Assembly: GCA_022393335.1 (NCBI GenBank)
Contig: JAJEKB010021076.1
Location: 170,405 to 234,404, forward strand
Direction of reading: 5' to 3'
From: Macrotrachela quadricornifera
Taxonomy: Eukaryota; Rotifera; Eurotatoria; Philodinida; Philodinidae
Length of the DNA stretch: 64,000 bases
A program made the translations under genes and the position numbers. Below the pieces are notes generated by a model, which saw nothing but the letters and a program-made list of their open reading frames with translations, was not told the DNA's origin and did not search any database. Position 1 is the first letter of the stretch. Every line of letters begins with the position of its first letter. This document shows, piece after piece, positions 34,009 to 46,332 of the stretch.

Positions 34009-35626
34009 TTAAGTTGTCATTCGTTGTTTTCTTTGAACTGCTAATCGAATTGCATGACATTGATATCGAATTAGTCGGTACACAATTTCTATCAGTTCCA
34101 TAATAGAGAGAAGACTAATTCCAATCCATAAACCAGTTTGACCACCGATATTCGAAAGAACATCCATGAGACTCATTGATGCTTTTTGTTGGGTAGTTTC
34201 TACGACAGTTGTTTCGCGTACAATAGTCACAGCAAGATAATTTGCATGAATATGTTCACGCCAGACAGTGGACCAATTTGAAGGCAATGGAATCGAAGAA
34301 TTTTCAACAAACTCCTTAATTCCAATCATTTGCCATTCTGCCGGCGTCAATAATGAAGACTTTTTCACTATAAAATCTCTAATTGAACATTGATCTGGAC
34401 ATCCGAAGTAGTACTGAGTTAAGTCAGAGGATGTATTCATAAATACATTCGCAGCACTACCATAACAAGTATCATTTATATGGCAAAGAGGCGCAAGAAT
34501 GACTTCGTCTGTGTCTGGTAAAACAATTAAGCGACTGTCCCATGTCCTAGGATTAATACAACCACATTGCTTATAACTGCAACGAAAATATATGTGCGTC
34601 TGTGTTAACTTGTTTTCTCTTTAGAAACTTACGTGTAAATCTGTATGTTAAGTCGAAAACAACGATCTTGTGAGTATCCATAATTGGCATGAGGATAATT
34701 ATCAAATATAGCCTGCATCCAGGGAGCAACTTTATCACTACATGACGTATATGGTGAAGGTAAAAATAAGTGCATCTTCTTTCTATAACAAAATTTGTGT
34801 TCACGTCCAGGAATTAAATTATCACCGGACGATTCTATGAGTGGTACTTGTGTATTATCATGAATGAGACCTACTAAGCCGACACCTCAACGAATATAAA
34901 AATTATCATTCGTTGCATTTGAAGAATATAATGTGTACTTACTCTTTACAAGATAAGGAATATATTGGTGACTGTGTATATAAAGACCTAACTCAAGTTT
35001 GCCTTCACCTCCGTATTGATTGTCATATCGTATACTATCTTCACTTTTATTCTTCAATTTTGCATTGAATGCATAACACAAACCGTAAGTTGACGTTATA
35101 AATGGAATGAAATCCATTTCTGAGCATCTTTGATGATTATAAGTACATGAGTATAACATCGAAGAGATTGGATAGAAAAATGGTTTCATCGATTCATTTC
35201 TATTCAATGTATCACGCACAAAATTATCAATAAGACTTAGATGAAGTATATCGATCGTCGTTGTATCATTCGTATTGGTTAAGTTCAATGTGTTAGTATA
35301 ATTTAAAAATGGTCCAATAAATTGATCGAAAACCATTCCTCCCACATTGCAAAAGCTAAATGCTGGAAAAAGTTGTGGCCATTCAGGATCAAAACTTAAC
35401 TCAATTTGTGTTGGATATTCGAGATAAGCTAAGATTGCTCGAACAATAAAATATATCATGAAAGTGGTAAAGCTAATCAATGCAATCGACTAGTATACAC
35501 GATTGTGTAGACTTTCACTGCGAGCAATACACGGTAAACCATGAGTGGATGTATTCAAACTGAATTCATGAATAATTGAAGACCAGTCACGGTGTTTATT
35601 CTCTTTTTTATTTCTTTCACTATCGG
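34009..35626 (-). pseudogene. DEG/ENaC sodium channel subunit with in-frame amber codon
   Basis: Amiloride-sensitive/degenerin-type channel subunit (FaNaC- or ASIC-like), a trimeric cation channel with two membrane helices and a Cys-rich extracellular domain. Three exons join in frame: 35626-34943, 34885-34633 and 34576-34009. The order is FSLNTSTHGLPCIARSES (cytosolic His-Gly gating motif), TM1 with LISFTTFMIYFIVRAILAY, the ectodomain with many Cys and N-glycosylation sites (WPQLFPAFSFCN, KQCGCINPRTW, YFGCPDQCS), then pre-TM2/TM2 NIGGQTGLWIGISLLSIMEL, the family selectivity-filter region. In frame at 35490-35492, just before TM1, stands TAG where the family usually has Trp (one base from TGG). 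The first coding exon, with the start codon, was not found upstream of 35626. So it is either a very young pseudogene, a null allele or a base error. Confidence 0.82.
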
Positions 35627-36822
35627 CTGAAGACACAATTTATACTTGGTTGACTTTATTCGACATAATAGAATTATTATTAACGAAAAAAGGATGTAAG
35701 ATGCTAGTTCAAATAAAACTATGAGAGCAGAGATACGGTGACATGACACGTTCGTGCCGACAATTATGCGAGATGCAGGTGTGAAGTGTGAGTCAAAGAC
35801 TGTCGGATCAAGAATTTTTGTACTCGGACACAGTTTGTTGAATGTTGATAGTGAGGCGGCACTTTTCAGGGGATCACAAAGTGAGGAGATATCTGTAAGG
35901 GATGAAAAGGAGACAAAGGCTGATGGTAAGATGGTACCTCTCTAGAATGCTGTTACTGTTAGGATTTGTAATTGTGATAAGTTGATTTCTCTGCAAAATC
36001 GAAAATTCTATTAATTTATGCCGCTCCAACCAAGTTTTGATGCAAAGTTGGTTCATTGAGACTCTGCAGATCCGAAGCCTGTCCGAATTGAGTAGGTTTC
36101 TTCGAGAGAACGCTTTAAAAGATTTGAGATGCACTACAGTAATACGTGAACGCACATACAATCTATGTCTCAAATGAAGAGATGATTTATATGAATGTAA
36201 GCTCGACTTGTTGAGAAAAAAATAAAACTTTTTTATCTGGAAAGTTAATATTAAGTTGTGTTTTCTGTTGGATTTATTGACAAACGATTACTAACACGTA
36301 TGCACGTATTTATAAAACAAGTCAACATAGGAAAGTTAACAATGAAGAAAAACAGTTAATTATTGTTTTCTTTTTCTATTTTCATGTAAAGCATGTAAGA
36401 ATTTTATGATCAACATGCATATAAATATGAACAGTCATTATGGAGTAAAATGTTAAAGCTGACACAATGTCCTATGCGATATGCTTGGGTACCCTTCGAT
36501 CAAATGTGTTTCGCAACTTATTACTCTTATTACATCATGATGTATAATGCTGCACTAAAGAAATAAGATAGAGATAATTCTTAATCACTATTCTTTCAAG
36601 TTTCGCTATATCAATAGTTAGTTCTCCATAATGAATGTTGTTAATAGATGTAAATTTATATATGAAAAGGCATTGAAATGGTCAAGTATTCATTCAGCAA
36701 ATATCACAGAGGAAGAAACATCGATTGCAACCAATCTACTCGCTCTATTAGAAGACCTTGGCAAAAAAGTGACACTTCCAATAGAATGAGAAATTGCTCT
36801 TGGTTTTTTTGACGTCGGTAAC
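35627..36822. other. upstream flank of the channel gene
   Basis: Expected site of the missing first channel exon, which I could not identify. The plus-strand frame 35754-35945 lacks any family feature. At 36630-36791 there is a short plus-strand frame (53 codons; contains YEKALKWSSIHSANITEEET and LLALLEDLGKKVTLPI) with protein-like composition. It may be a gene or transposon remnant, but I cannot place it. Confidence 0.3.
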
Positions 36823-36824
36823 TA

Positions 36825-37360
36825 ACGGGTGGGCCATAAAGAATGACCCTTTCAGTATTCTGCATTTTTCTCACCTATAATTCGGGTTAGAAAAAAAAAT
36901 GTTTACGGAAAGATTCGTCGTCAAATTCTCTGCAAAACGTAGATGCTTTTATTATGTTAAATAATCTTAATTATGTTGTGACATGCGATACAATCGATTG
37001 GTCCGAGAAGCACAACTTTTGTTTGAACATAAGAAGCACAAAAATGAAATAAACTATTCTTTACAAACTGTAGAGCTTTTCATGTTGCACCTTGTAGTAT
37101 ATTTTGTTTTTTGAATTGAGTGGCATTCAAAGCAACAATGATCGAAGAATAAAAATGTTGTCTTTGAAAGTTACGCTTCTTGCACTAATCGATTGTATTG
37201 CATGTCACAACATAATTAAGATTATTTAACATAATAAAAACATGTACCTTCTGTAAAGAATATAACAAGAAATTTTTCTATAAAAAAATTTATTGTAACC
37301 CGAATTATAGGTGAGAAAAATGCAAAATACTGAGAGGGCTATTCTTTATGGCACACCCGT
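36825..37360. mobile_element. TA-flanked foldback MITE
   Basis: 536 bp with inverted ends ACGGGTGGGCCATAAAGAAT and, from the right, ACGGGTGTGCCATAAAGAAT, flanked by TA on both sides (36823-36824 and 37361-37362). The arms extend inward through CACCTATAATTCGGGTT and further matching stretches (TTATGTTGTGACATGC / its complement). Near the centre (37071-37108) is the reverse complement of the CAAGATGCAGCATGAAAAGC motif shared with other foldback elements here. No coding capacity; the TA duplication points to Tc1/mariner mobilisation. Confidence 0.82.
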
Positions 37361-37772
37361 TATTTTTCAAACATTTTCATACATTTCGACATTTTTCGAA
37401 AAAAGAATGAATATTCTCTTGAAATTAATTACAGATTTCAGAAAAAAATTGGACTTTATATTGCTGTAAATATTGCCGGTAACATCTATAATACAACACG
37501 CAAAAATTAGCAACAACAGCAAATAAGGATGTCATGTACTAACAGTTATGAAATATATCATAGTTTATCCTATATGAAGTGAATCAAAAAATTATTCATT
37601 CACTCTATTTCCTTATTTCACTAAACTGAAAGAGTCGAAAACTGATCGAATGTCAAAGTTTATATATTCAGACTTCAGGTGTTCTCTATTGAGTAAATCA
37701 CATCAAAGTTTCCAGTTTGTTTCGTTTTACAACTACATCAATACAACACAAGAAAAAAGTATAGATAGACAT

Positions 37773-38265
37773 CTAATGTCCATTTTTTGATTAACTTTTG
37801 ATAGAAACAAAATGGAGATCTGCGGTTTTCACCGTTGGAAAGAGCAGATAAAGATCCATTGAATCATATATGGAGTGATTTTTCCATAAAAATCCTACAA
37901 AAAGTTGCATTTTTCGACTATTTTGCTAAAAAAAATCAGGTGATAAATTGTGTTTCGATGGTTTGAATATCTCACTGTTATTGGTCAGGGATAGAATCTT
38001 GATATAATTTTGTAGCTCTTTATCTGGCGGTTCTAGCGCACTCTTGGAAATCGATAGATTAATATCGTGACTATGAAAGGCATACCGTTTTCCTTGAAGA
38101 TTGATACAAAAACTTTTAGGGAAGCAGCTTAAAAATGTTTCCATATATGGTCTGATGCTTCTTCGTCTGCTCTTTCCAACAGTGAAAACCACAGGTCTCT
38201 ATCTTATTCCTATCAAAAGTTAATCAAAAATCGCCATCGCCTATTATCTCTGAAATGGACATTAG
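37773..38265. mobile_element. inverted-repeat element, ends CTAATGTCCATTT
   Basis: About 490 bp with inverted termini CTAATGTCCATTT and subterminal matches GATTAACTTTTGATAG and TGGAAAGAGCAGA in both arms, with an unmatched piece in the right arm. The arms are clearly diverged, so the copy is old. No target duplication is clear. The minus-strand frame 37926-38192 inside it is not supported as a gene. Confidence 0.6.
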
Positions 38266-39649
38266 TTCTTCATCAGCGTTTTTCACTGTATCATTCGAGA
38301 CTAGCTGCATATCTTTGCCGATTTGATTTCCCCAAGAAACAGATATTTTTGCCTTATTTCAAAAAAGACTGTTGAATTTAAAAATGGAAGATTTCTCAAT
38401 ACAAAACACATGATGACTATTGTGCAACTATCTCCAAAAAAGAAATTTCATGTCGATACCTATGCAATCCGATTGTAGACACTCAACTAATTCACAGGTC
38501 ATGAGGCGCAGGAAAATCCACTTTATTCCATATCACTTCGCCTTAATTCAGATGAAAAAAGGGAACTTTCGTAAAAAGCCTGTCTTTGATAAACAAAATA
38601 AAACCTAAAATTTCAAAAAAATCAATTCGAATTTGTCGTCCTAGCACGCGATAACCTGTAACTAGGGACGGTTAAGACGGTCGAAAAAAAATAAAACCAC
38701 AGAAGATCTTCTCTGATTGGTACACTATGTCACCAATGAAGACTCATATTAAAAAATCTGACTTCCGATTCGGATTTCTGGCCGTCGTTAATCTATAGTA
38801 AAGTTTCTTGATAACATTGAAATATCTTAAGATGAAAAAGCTCGTTTCTGATTGGCTTGGAGAAACAAACTGTACGCATTTTTTAACCTCTGTATAATCC
38901 TTTCTTTCTAAAAACGGAAAATCGAATTTGATCATCGAAACTCATGAATAATTCATCATTTTTATTTTATGCTTATGTATATCAAATTGTATTAATATTA
39001 TTAACTATAGGTGATAGAAGATATCGTGTAATGTCAACAGATGGATTAGTTAGTCGAGTAAAAAATTAAGTATGCTTTGGTTGATTTTTTTAATTTTTGG
39101 AGTAATAATCATTTTTCAGTTCAGTAGGACTCGTGAATATGTTCATTTTCTACTTGGGTATCGAAACCATTTGAATGATCTAATTGGATGCTAAGAATAG
39201 ATTAGAATAGTTGCTTTGAAACTCTTTCGTAAATTCTTGTTTTTGGAAAACCAGTTTCCTATGAAAAAACATTTCTTTTTTGAAATTGATTTTTTCATCA
39301 TCTCAGATGAGAGAACATGTCGAATAATCTATGAAAACCTAGTTTTTGACCATTTAAAGGAGCTTTTGAACAATAGAAAGCTATTTTCTATTAAACGAAG
39401 TGGGAGAAAATAAGGTATATATAACGTAAAACGAAGAATATAGATAAAAGAAACGAAAATGATGACTATACATGTCATCTAATGGCCTAGTCAGTGGAAA
39501 ATAGAGTTGTAAAAACTTCTATAATTGGTTCGCATAATCTACTAATCCATATTAACTTATAAATTGAAAAGTAATCGCTAGAGTGATTGAAAAAAATCAA
39601 AGTTTCTCAACTATTTCTTATATTCTAATTTCATTAAATCTCTTCGTAA
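38266..39649. other. spacer, with a possible short terminal exon at 39010-39069
   Basis: Mostly plain AT-rich DNA. At 39010, after the acceptor-like TTAACTATAG, an in-frame stretch reads GDRRYRVMSTDGLVSRVKN and then TAA. This looks like a last exon or a stray exon fragment, but no partner exon was found. Confidence 0.25.
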
Positions 39650-40839
39650 ATGAAACCAGATAAAACTATTCGTTTTTTATCCGATATTATGAACGTCAAT
39701 TTGAATGATGATTCATTAAATATATCATTACAAGAAGAACGTGAAGGTGCTGAATATCTAGCTGAAGTAATTATATCAATATGTAATCGTAAACGATTAG
39801 AATATGAGGAAGAGACGACATTAGATGTTTACTATGAAAAATATAGCAATGACTATGATGAAAATGAAGAAGAAGAAGAACCTAGTGAATCGGGAAGTGG
39901 AAGTGATGATGAAGTAGAAGATAAATTGAAGAAAGAACATCATGAATTATCAAACTTTTCTCTTGATTTCATGCGACGCGTGGTCGATTATGTCTATGAA
40001 GAAGATGAATCAAGACAACGTCGTCGAACTTGGAAATCTGTTAAACATAGATTTCGAACTCTACCAAATAAAAATTATGTTAGTAGATTTAAAAAATATC
40101 TAGAAAACAATGGAACGAGACAGCAAAAATTACAAGAAAATGATGTTGATCTTCGGCGGTGGGCTATGCAAAAATCGAAAGAAGTTGGTTTTAATGATTT
40201 TCAAGCATTTGAATCTTGAATTCGCAAATTTAAAACTAGGCACAACATGTGTTCTCGTAAAATAACAAATATCGTTACTAAACGAGAAATATTAAATGTT
40301 GATGAAATTGTTAAATCTGAAGAAGATTTCTTGAAAGTATTTAAAAAGCTATCTCCAAAATGAAAAGAATCCAGAATTCTTAACACCGATCAAGTTGGAA
40401 TTGAGACAAAACAATACTCAACCAGAACACTTTCATGTAAAGAAGAACGAGAAACTTTCGGTGTAGTTAAATTCAAAAATACAACACCACATTCTTATAC
40501 AGTGCAGCCAAGAATATCATTAGATGGACAATTAGTTGGTCCAACGTATTTATGTCTACAAGAACCTAGTGGGAAAATACGTGAGACAGTTAAAAAGCGT
40601 TTATTTCAGCCTACTAATGTAGTAATTACATGTTCAAAATCTGGTAAATAAACATCATCATTAGTTTGGTATTGGTGCGAGAAATGCTTGGGTCCATCGG
40701 TTGTTAAAGAATGCTTACTTTTATCTGATTCCTATCCAAGACAAAATTATTCTAAGCTTTATCAAGATATAAAATCAAAATCATTTCAAAAAATTCTGAT
40801 ACCGAAAAACACAACGTGTGACATTCAACCATCAGATAC
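39650..40839 (+). pseudogene. pogo/CENP-B-like DDE transposase, disrupted
   Basis: The first open part (39650-40219, 189 codons) starts MKPDKTIRFLSDIMN and has an acidic stretch (NEEEEEPSESGSGSDDEVE) and a basic helical part (RRRTWKSVKHRFRTLPNKN) likely to be the DNA-binding region. After a stop and a frame change, the catalytic part can be read: ILNTDQVGIETKQYS (first Asp), RISLDGQLVGPTYLCLQEPS, CLLLSDSYPRQNYS (second Asp) and PKNTTCDIQPSDT, the usual C-terminal block of pogo/Tigger DDE domains. At this last block (40840) a TTAA-flanked element interrupts the gene; the bases after 41813 (TATTTCTTAACTTT) continue the motif as YFLNFF or similar. Several stops make it inactive. Confidence 0.72.
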
Positions 40840-40843
40840 TTAA

Positions 40844-41809
40844 GGGTATCCAAAAGTAGTGAGAGTGATACCTTTTTTGCTTACAGAAAGCTCGAACAAA
40901 TTTTCTTCTTTCATAAAAAGATAGAGTGTCTTTTGCTCTATTCTTCTATGCTATTTGATCCCTATTCATTTAATATCATAGTAATCAAATTTTGATCAAC
41001 ACTGTTTTTGTTGAAACCTAGCTGGTTATTTTAGATCAAAACGCATGAAGCATTTTTTATTTCATTCTATCATCGTTTAATACGTTGTATTAAATAATCA
41101 AAATATACTACAAGATGCACCATGAAAAGAGAAGATAATTTATAAAAACCTGCTTGTTTTGTAGTTGCACTTTTTTCTTTTCAAAATGAGGAAAACTCTG
41201 AGCGACACAATTTTGACGTTGCGAAAACGGCACCTTTTTTTGGTAAAAGTTGTATTCCTTTTTTTCCATGTCATCTTCTCACTATTTGATAGATTTCTTT
41301 GAAAAACAAAATACACTAGAAGATGCAGCTTGAAAAGCTCTACGATTTCCAAAGAACAACTATAAGAAGATTATATAGGAAAAAACGAATACGGCTTTCA
41401 CCAAAAAAAGATCCTATTTTCACAACGTCGACACTTTGTCTCTCAGAGTTTTCCTGGTTCTGAAAACAAAAGAGTGCAATTATAAAATAAGTAGTCCTTT
41501 ATAAATTGTGCAGCTTTTCATCCTATATCTTGTGCTTGTATATTTTGATTATTTAATATAACTTGTTGAACGACGATAAAATGACAAAATAAAATTCAAG
41601 TGCTTCATCCGTTATGATCTAAAATAACCAGCTAGGTGTCAACAAAAACAGTGTTGATCAAAATTTTATTACTATGATATTAGATGAATAGTGATCAAAT
41701 AACATAGAAAAATAGAGCAAAAGACGCTCTATTTTTTTATAAAAAAAGAAAATTTGTTCGGGCTTTCTGTAAGCAAAAAAGGTACCACTCTCACTACTTT
41801 TGGATACCC
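40844..41809. mobile_element. TTAA-flanked foldback MITE (piggyBac-type target site)
   Basis: 966 bp between TTAA copies at 40840-40843 and 41810-41813. The inverted ends GGGTATCCAAAAGTAGTGAG match over the first 200 bases with few differences, including GCTTACAGAAAGC and ACCTAGCTGGTTATTTTAGA in both arms. The interior contains three copies of the CAAGATGCA(G/C)CATGAAAAG motif (41112, about 41316 and, reversed, about 41514), so it may contain a second nested foldback. It splits the pogo-like transposase. Without a transposase of its own it must use one supplied in trans. Confidence 0.85.
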
Positions 41810-41813
41810 TTAA

Positions 41814-44624
41814 GTATTTCTTAACTTTTTTAATGAACTCTTTATTATTTTAAGCTTTAGTTAGGCATAATCGAGGGTCGTGAATCAATGTTCGACATTG
41901 ATTCTAATAGAAACATTTTTCTTAGTACATTACTATAGGTTAGAGTTTTGAGTGAAATTTATACAGAAGTATGTGAAAAAACGAAGTGGTTGCTTGACGT
42001 CCTATTGTTGAGTCTTCATAGACACTAACCTTAAAATAACATTCGAAATACGTGAAGATTTTTCCTAGGTTACAATGTAATCCACTCTATTTGTAGCATT
42101 TCTGAATAATTTTACCTTTTTTAGTTCCTTAGAGAGTGTATTAACAAATGTCCAGTAACTTTTTGAGAGGAATTCAAACGAGATGCATCTATTCGGTTCA
42201 AACTTAGACTGATACCAAAGGATATAGCGGTGTTAAATATGGAAACAACTAGTCGTTGATTTAAAAAGTTTATCATAAATGCATTAAGTGAGATTTGAAG
42301 TGTCTTGATAAATTCTCAAATAACTCGATTCTTGAGGAAAAATAATTCTTTATTAGACATTTTATGTAATAGAGCATATCCAGTAAAGGAATTGTGAACA
42401 CTAACATTGGAGTTTTTTGCTTATTGTAGCGTAAGCAGAAATAGATATATAGTTGTATCGTCCTAAAACTTTAAGAAGTTATCCCAAATTCTCTACGGCC
42501 AAAACGCAGGTAACGCACAGACGTTTTTTCAACTTGGAACGAAAGTATCTAGAGAACGGTAAGAGATAGAGACTTGTAATTTTCACCACACATGTAGATA
42601 GATAAGTTCTACAACATCCGTAAGTTTGAGCCCGAAATATCCAGTCATTCGGATTTTATGGGTAAAATAGTAGTGAGTAACGCACAGACAAAAAAGGCCC
42701 TCGGTTCTTAGTCGATGTGAAAGAACTGCTAAAATCTACGAACTTATCTGCAATAAGGATTTTTATGACAGAAGATTTTGTAGCTGAGAATCAGGGCTAT
42801 CTATTGCTCAGAAGAAAATTCTGATATCTTGAAAAATGAGCGAGGTGTTAAAAAAACATGAAGTAACACACAGACATAAATTTGAATGAAAACCAAAAAC
42901 CTTATGTTCGTTGGATAACCCATGGAAAGTAACCAGAGAATAGTCTGAGAAGCTTCCACCTAAACTAGAATAAAGCTCAGGTTCTGCGCTTCAAAATTAT
43001 ATAAGATACATGATGGTTATCACTTTCCTTCTCATATTGTATACGTTCTTGTCGTACCATGCCGAATCCTCCAATAATAGCAATCGATCCACAATTATGT
43101 TTTGTCCATATTTTTTCGTATAATAAGCATCGACAAATAAAATAAAAGATAGTGTCATATACAGAAAAGTGTGCTCTACAATTTGGTATGGTCCAATTTT
43201 GCTAAATTTTAACTCCTACTTCAATCATATTGGTTGATCGTTAGCCGTTTTGGATGTCTAGTCCCCTCTACTGAAAGGAGGGTCATAGCCCGAGCGAGCA
43301 ATTTACGTTCGTTCGTTCTTAGACTGTATGTTTATTAGTTTTCTACTTATTATAGTTTTATATAAAGTTTGACCAAAGGTAATCAAAGCCGAGGAAGTCA
43401 AATCTGACGTCAGTGTTTTTATGAACCGTTTTTTCAAGTCTTTTTTGATATTATGTCTGCGACAAAATTAGCTATATTATTAGAATTTGACGAATGATTG
43501 TGAGCGGTGAGGAATGCTAGTTTTGAATTAGGTTTTTCGAATGCATTGTGATTGTGCGTGGGTCTTTTATCATTCAATGCTGAAAAGAAACGCTTTCGTA
43601 TATTTTTTTCAAACAATCATCAAGGGTAATCAAGTGAACATCGTATTACATATAACAGAATGTCATTAGTTCTGGACATAGAATGAAAATCAACTCATTT
43701 TTTGGCTTCGAAAGGAAATAAAAAATGGAAGATTTAATGGGGATGTTGATAGAAACAGCTAGACGTTTACCTGGAGAATTGCTTCAAAGATGAGATGTGA
43801 AAGAGTCTCAGATAGCTTGAATGATTTTTCGAAGGAACCTAATTAATGCGTCTTCAGGAATGCGTCCGGCTGATTATCAGTTTCTGAAATTGAAGGGACG
43901 AATAAAATTTGTGCTGTAGACCATACTGTTACGTAAAGTTTCAATACCTTCGATTACGAACCGTCCTTCCATAAACAAGTTAGGTTTTTGGTGTAAAAAT
44001 AGAAAAATTGATCATATATATCAACGGCTAGCCGTGTGTGGCCGACAGGAGGGAGACCGACGAACGACTAGACGTTAGTTTGAGTAGATTATAGTAAGCA
44101 AAACGAGTATGAGTAAAAGACTGTTGGGCAAGTTATCAAATTTATGAATTAAAACATTTTTTTTTATTTGAAGAGGTATGAGTGATCTGATCACATCCTT
44201 TCAGGAGACGGTCAGCGGCAATTGCGTCGCGTTACTTGTTTGGAAAAGGATAGTTTTTCATGGAATTGTGGTTTGGAGTGATCATCACCTGGTCATGCCA
44301 CTGAACTTGATGAACAAACTGAAACATATGAACCGTATCTAATTCTGTTTTCTTAAAGAAACAATCCTATAGCGATAAATATTGCGCTTAAAAAAATATG
44401 AATGCTTGTCTTTCAGTTTTGTTCAATCGAAGTCAAAGAACTCGAACTTGAGATTTTCTTGCCATTTACGTAGGAATATATATAGGGATATTTCAATAAA
44501 ACGATCATCGCTAGAGTGAGTGTTTGTTTCGTAGCTTTCAAGCAATCAAGGGGATTGAGATATAAGATATCCAAATGAAAATTACTTGGAATGATAATCA
44601 CACTAAATTTTCTTTCAGAAAAGG
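41814..44624. other. intergenic region with dispersed GTAACGCACAGAC copies
   Basis: No gene is recognised. Three copies of AGTAACGCACAGAC or a close variant occur at about 42509, 42670 and 42863 (spacing 163-193 bp), perhaps from a decayed repeat. A possible stem (CCCCTCTACTGAAAGGAGGG) lies at 43262-43281. Confidence 0.35.
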
Positions 44625-44985
44625 GTCAGCGAATCCGTAGGATGAGCGCTACTTGTTTACGATATTCACAAAATAAAGTCTTTCCAACTGGTTCAGCATT
44701 TAAAAGTTCACATATTGTGCTAGTTTTTCTCATTTTTTTCAAATTAAAATGTTTTTCTTGGATTAAATTTAAAAAATAATCAGGCAACATTGTTAATCCA
44801 CGCTCTTATCGTTCAATATCAGTAGCAGCAACTAAAAACTCCTTAATACCCATCAAAGTTATATTAACATCGTCTTTTGCACTATTAGCTAATGATAAAA
44901 TAAATTCTTCAACTTTATATAATAAAGGAAATACTGATTGTTTACAGTGTGAATCAAGTGCATTAAGGCCTCTCCCACTCAAAAA
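44625..44985 (-). pseudogene. gene remnant of unknown family
   Basis: The minus strand reads a convincing protein-like sequence: GRGLNALDSHCKQS, FPLLYKVEEFILSLANSAKD, VNITLMGIKEFLVAATDIER, then TAA, then without a frame change MLPDYFLNLIQEKHFNLKKM, TSTICELLNAEPVGKTLFCE and a stop at 44625. The composition and amphipathic pattern suggest an alpha-helical, ARM/HEAT-like protein. With one in-frame stop and no visible exons on either side it is most simply an exon-scale pseudogene or transposed gene fragment. I do not recognise the family. Confidence 0.45.
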
Positions 44986-46332
44986 TTGTTCTCAGCTCAG
45001 GAACGTTCAAATGGGCTGAAATTTGTGAAATATGTTGGGGCTGAAGCGAAGAAGCTATTGTAAAATTTTCATCTCGTTTTGCTGACATTTAACAGAGATA
45101 TGAACCAAACAAAAGTCAAAAATAGCTCATTTTCATTCTAAGATTCCTCGGTTCGAAGTCTCTCACCATATTAAATTTTTTTCTTGTTTGAAAAAGCATT
45201 TCAGGATACAAGGTAGTATAGAATCCTTTTTTTTTAATTCTTACCTTTTTAGCAGAGAAAGGTGCTCACAATTTCAATGACTCCAAAAATGCGCCAAAAA
45301 CGGTTATCCACTGTCATAAGTGTCTGTATACATAATAAAAAACAAAGTTTAATTACAAAAAGACTCTATATTGCTCTGCGTCTCGATGTGCTCTTTCAAA
45401 CAAGAAAGAAATTCTAATATATTGAAAGGGTCTAAATTAAGAAATCTTGGAACGATAATAAAAAAAACCATAAACCAAGAAAAAAGAAAAAGCATTTTTC
45501 GCTTTTTCAAAAATTAGAATATTTTTCAAGAAGAAGTTAACAAAAAGTATCGAAAATTTTGGGTAAAACAGGGATGTTGGATACAAAAACATATCAAATC
45601 TGAAAGATTTGAAGATAGTCTATCTTCCCATACATTTATCTTGATTTCGAATTTTTTTCCGAAAATTGACTTTCTTTGAGTGTAGGGGGGGGGGGGGGGA
45701 AGGCCATAAAATTCAAAATTTATTTTGAATAGATACTTAGAACAACAGCTAAATTATTTTTTTATTCAAAAGAAAGAATTCAACGCAGACATACACACCA
45801 AGAAAGCCAATCAGGATGCCACTGGACACGAGTTTGCAATTGATAAAACGTGGAGTGACTCTGTAATAACGCGTCATCTATTACAAGAACGCAAAACTTA
45901 ACTAATATTGAAAATTTTTACATTAAATCAAGGCAAGTTAAACCTTTATCTCTATTGACTTGAGCCTACCCAACTGAAATCTAGGGTAGGCTCGTGCCTA
46001 CTCAGGTCGCGTGGCTCCGCCGTCTATGGCTTTGTCGGTAGTGTAGTTACATTATTATCAGGGCTATGTTAAGAAGTCAAAAATACTGATAAAATGTCAT
46101 TTTTTATCGAGCATAAACAAAAGTACTTCTCAGACATCATTAACTAAAACTGAGGATGAAGATATGAATATCTTTATTTTTAATACACCCTTATCCTCAC
46201 TCACACTAACAGTTGTATTGGATAAAATTTTCATAAAATTATTTTAAAATAGAAAAAAAAATAGATTGAAAAGATTTGATAAATGAAAAGAAATATTGTT
46301 TATAGATAAAAAGTTTATCAAATAATGTTCTT
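44986..46332. other. intergenic region with a 15-G run
   Basis: Contains a homopolymer of about 15 G at 45685-45699 and a strong hairpin GAGCCTACCC / GGGTAGGCTC at 45961-45993. No gene recognised. Confidence 0.4.

Noticed and set aside
35754..35945. 63-codon plus-strand frame opposite the channel gene's 5' side
   Set aside because: No recognisable features, and it lies where the missing channel exon should be on the other strand.
43240..43330. Possible self-cleaving ribozyme near the CCCCTC / GGAGGG stem
   Set aside because: No hammerhead core (CTGATGA with GAAA) or other ribozyme core could be matched, so only a simple stem remains.
45685..45699. Run of about 15 G
   Set aside because: May be a sequencing or assembly artefact; nothing around it suggests a quadruplex array or function.
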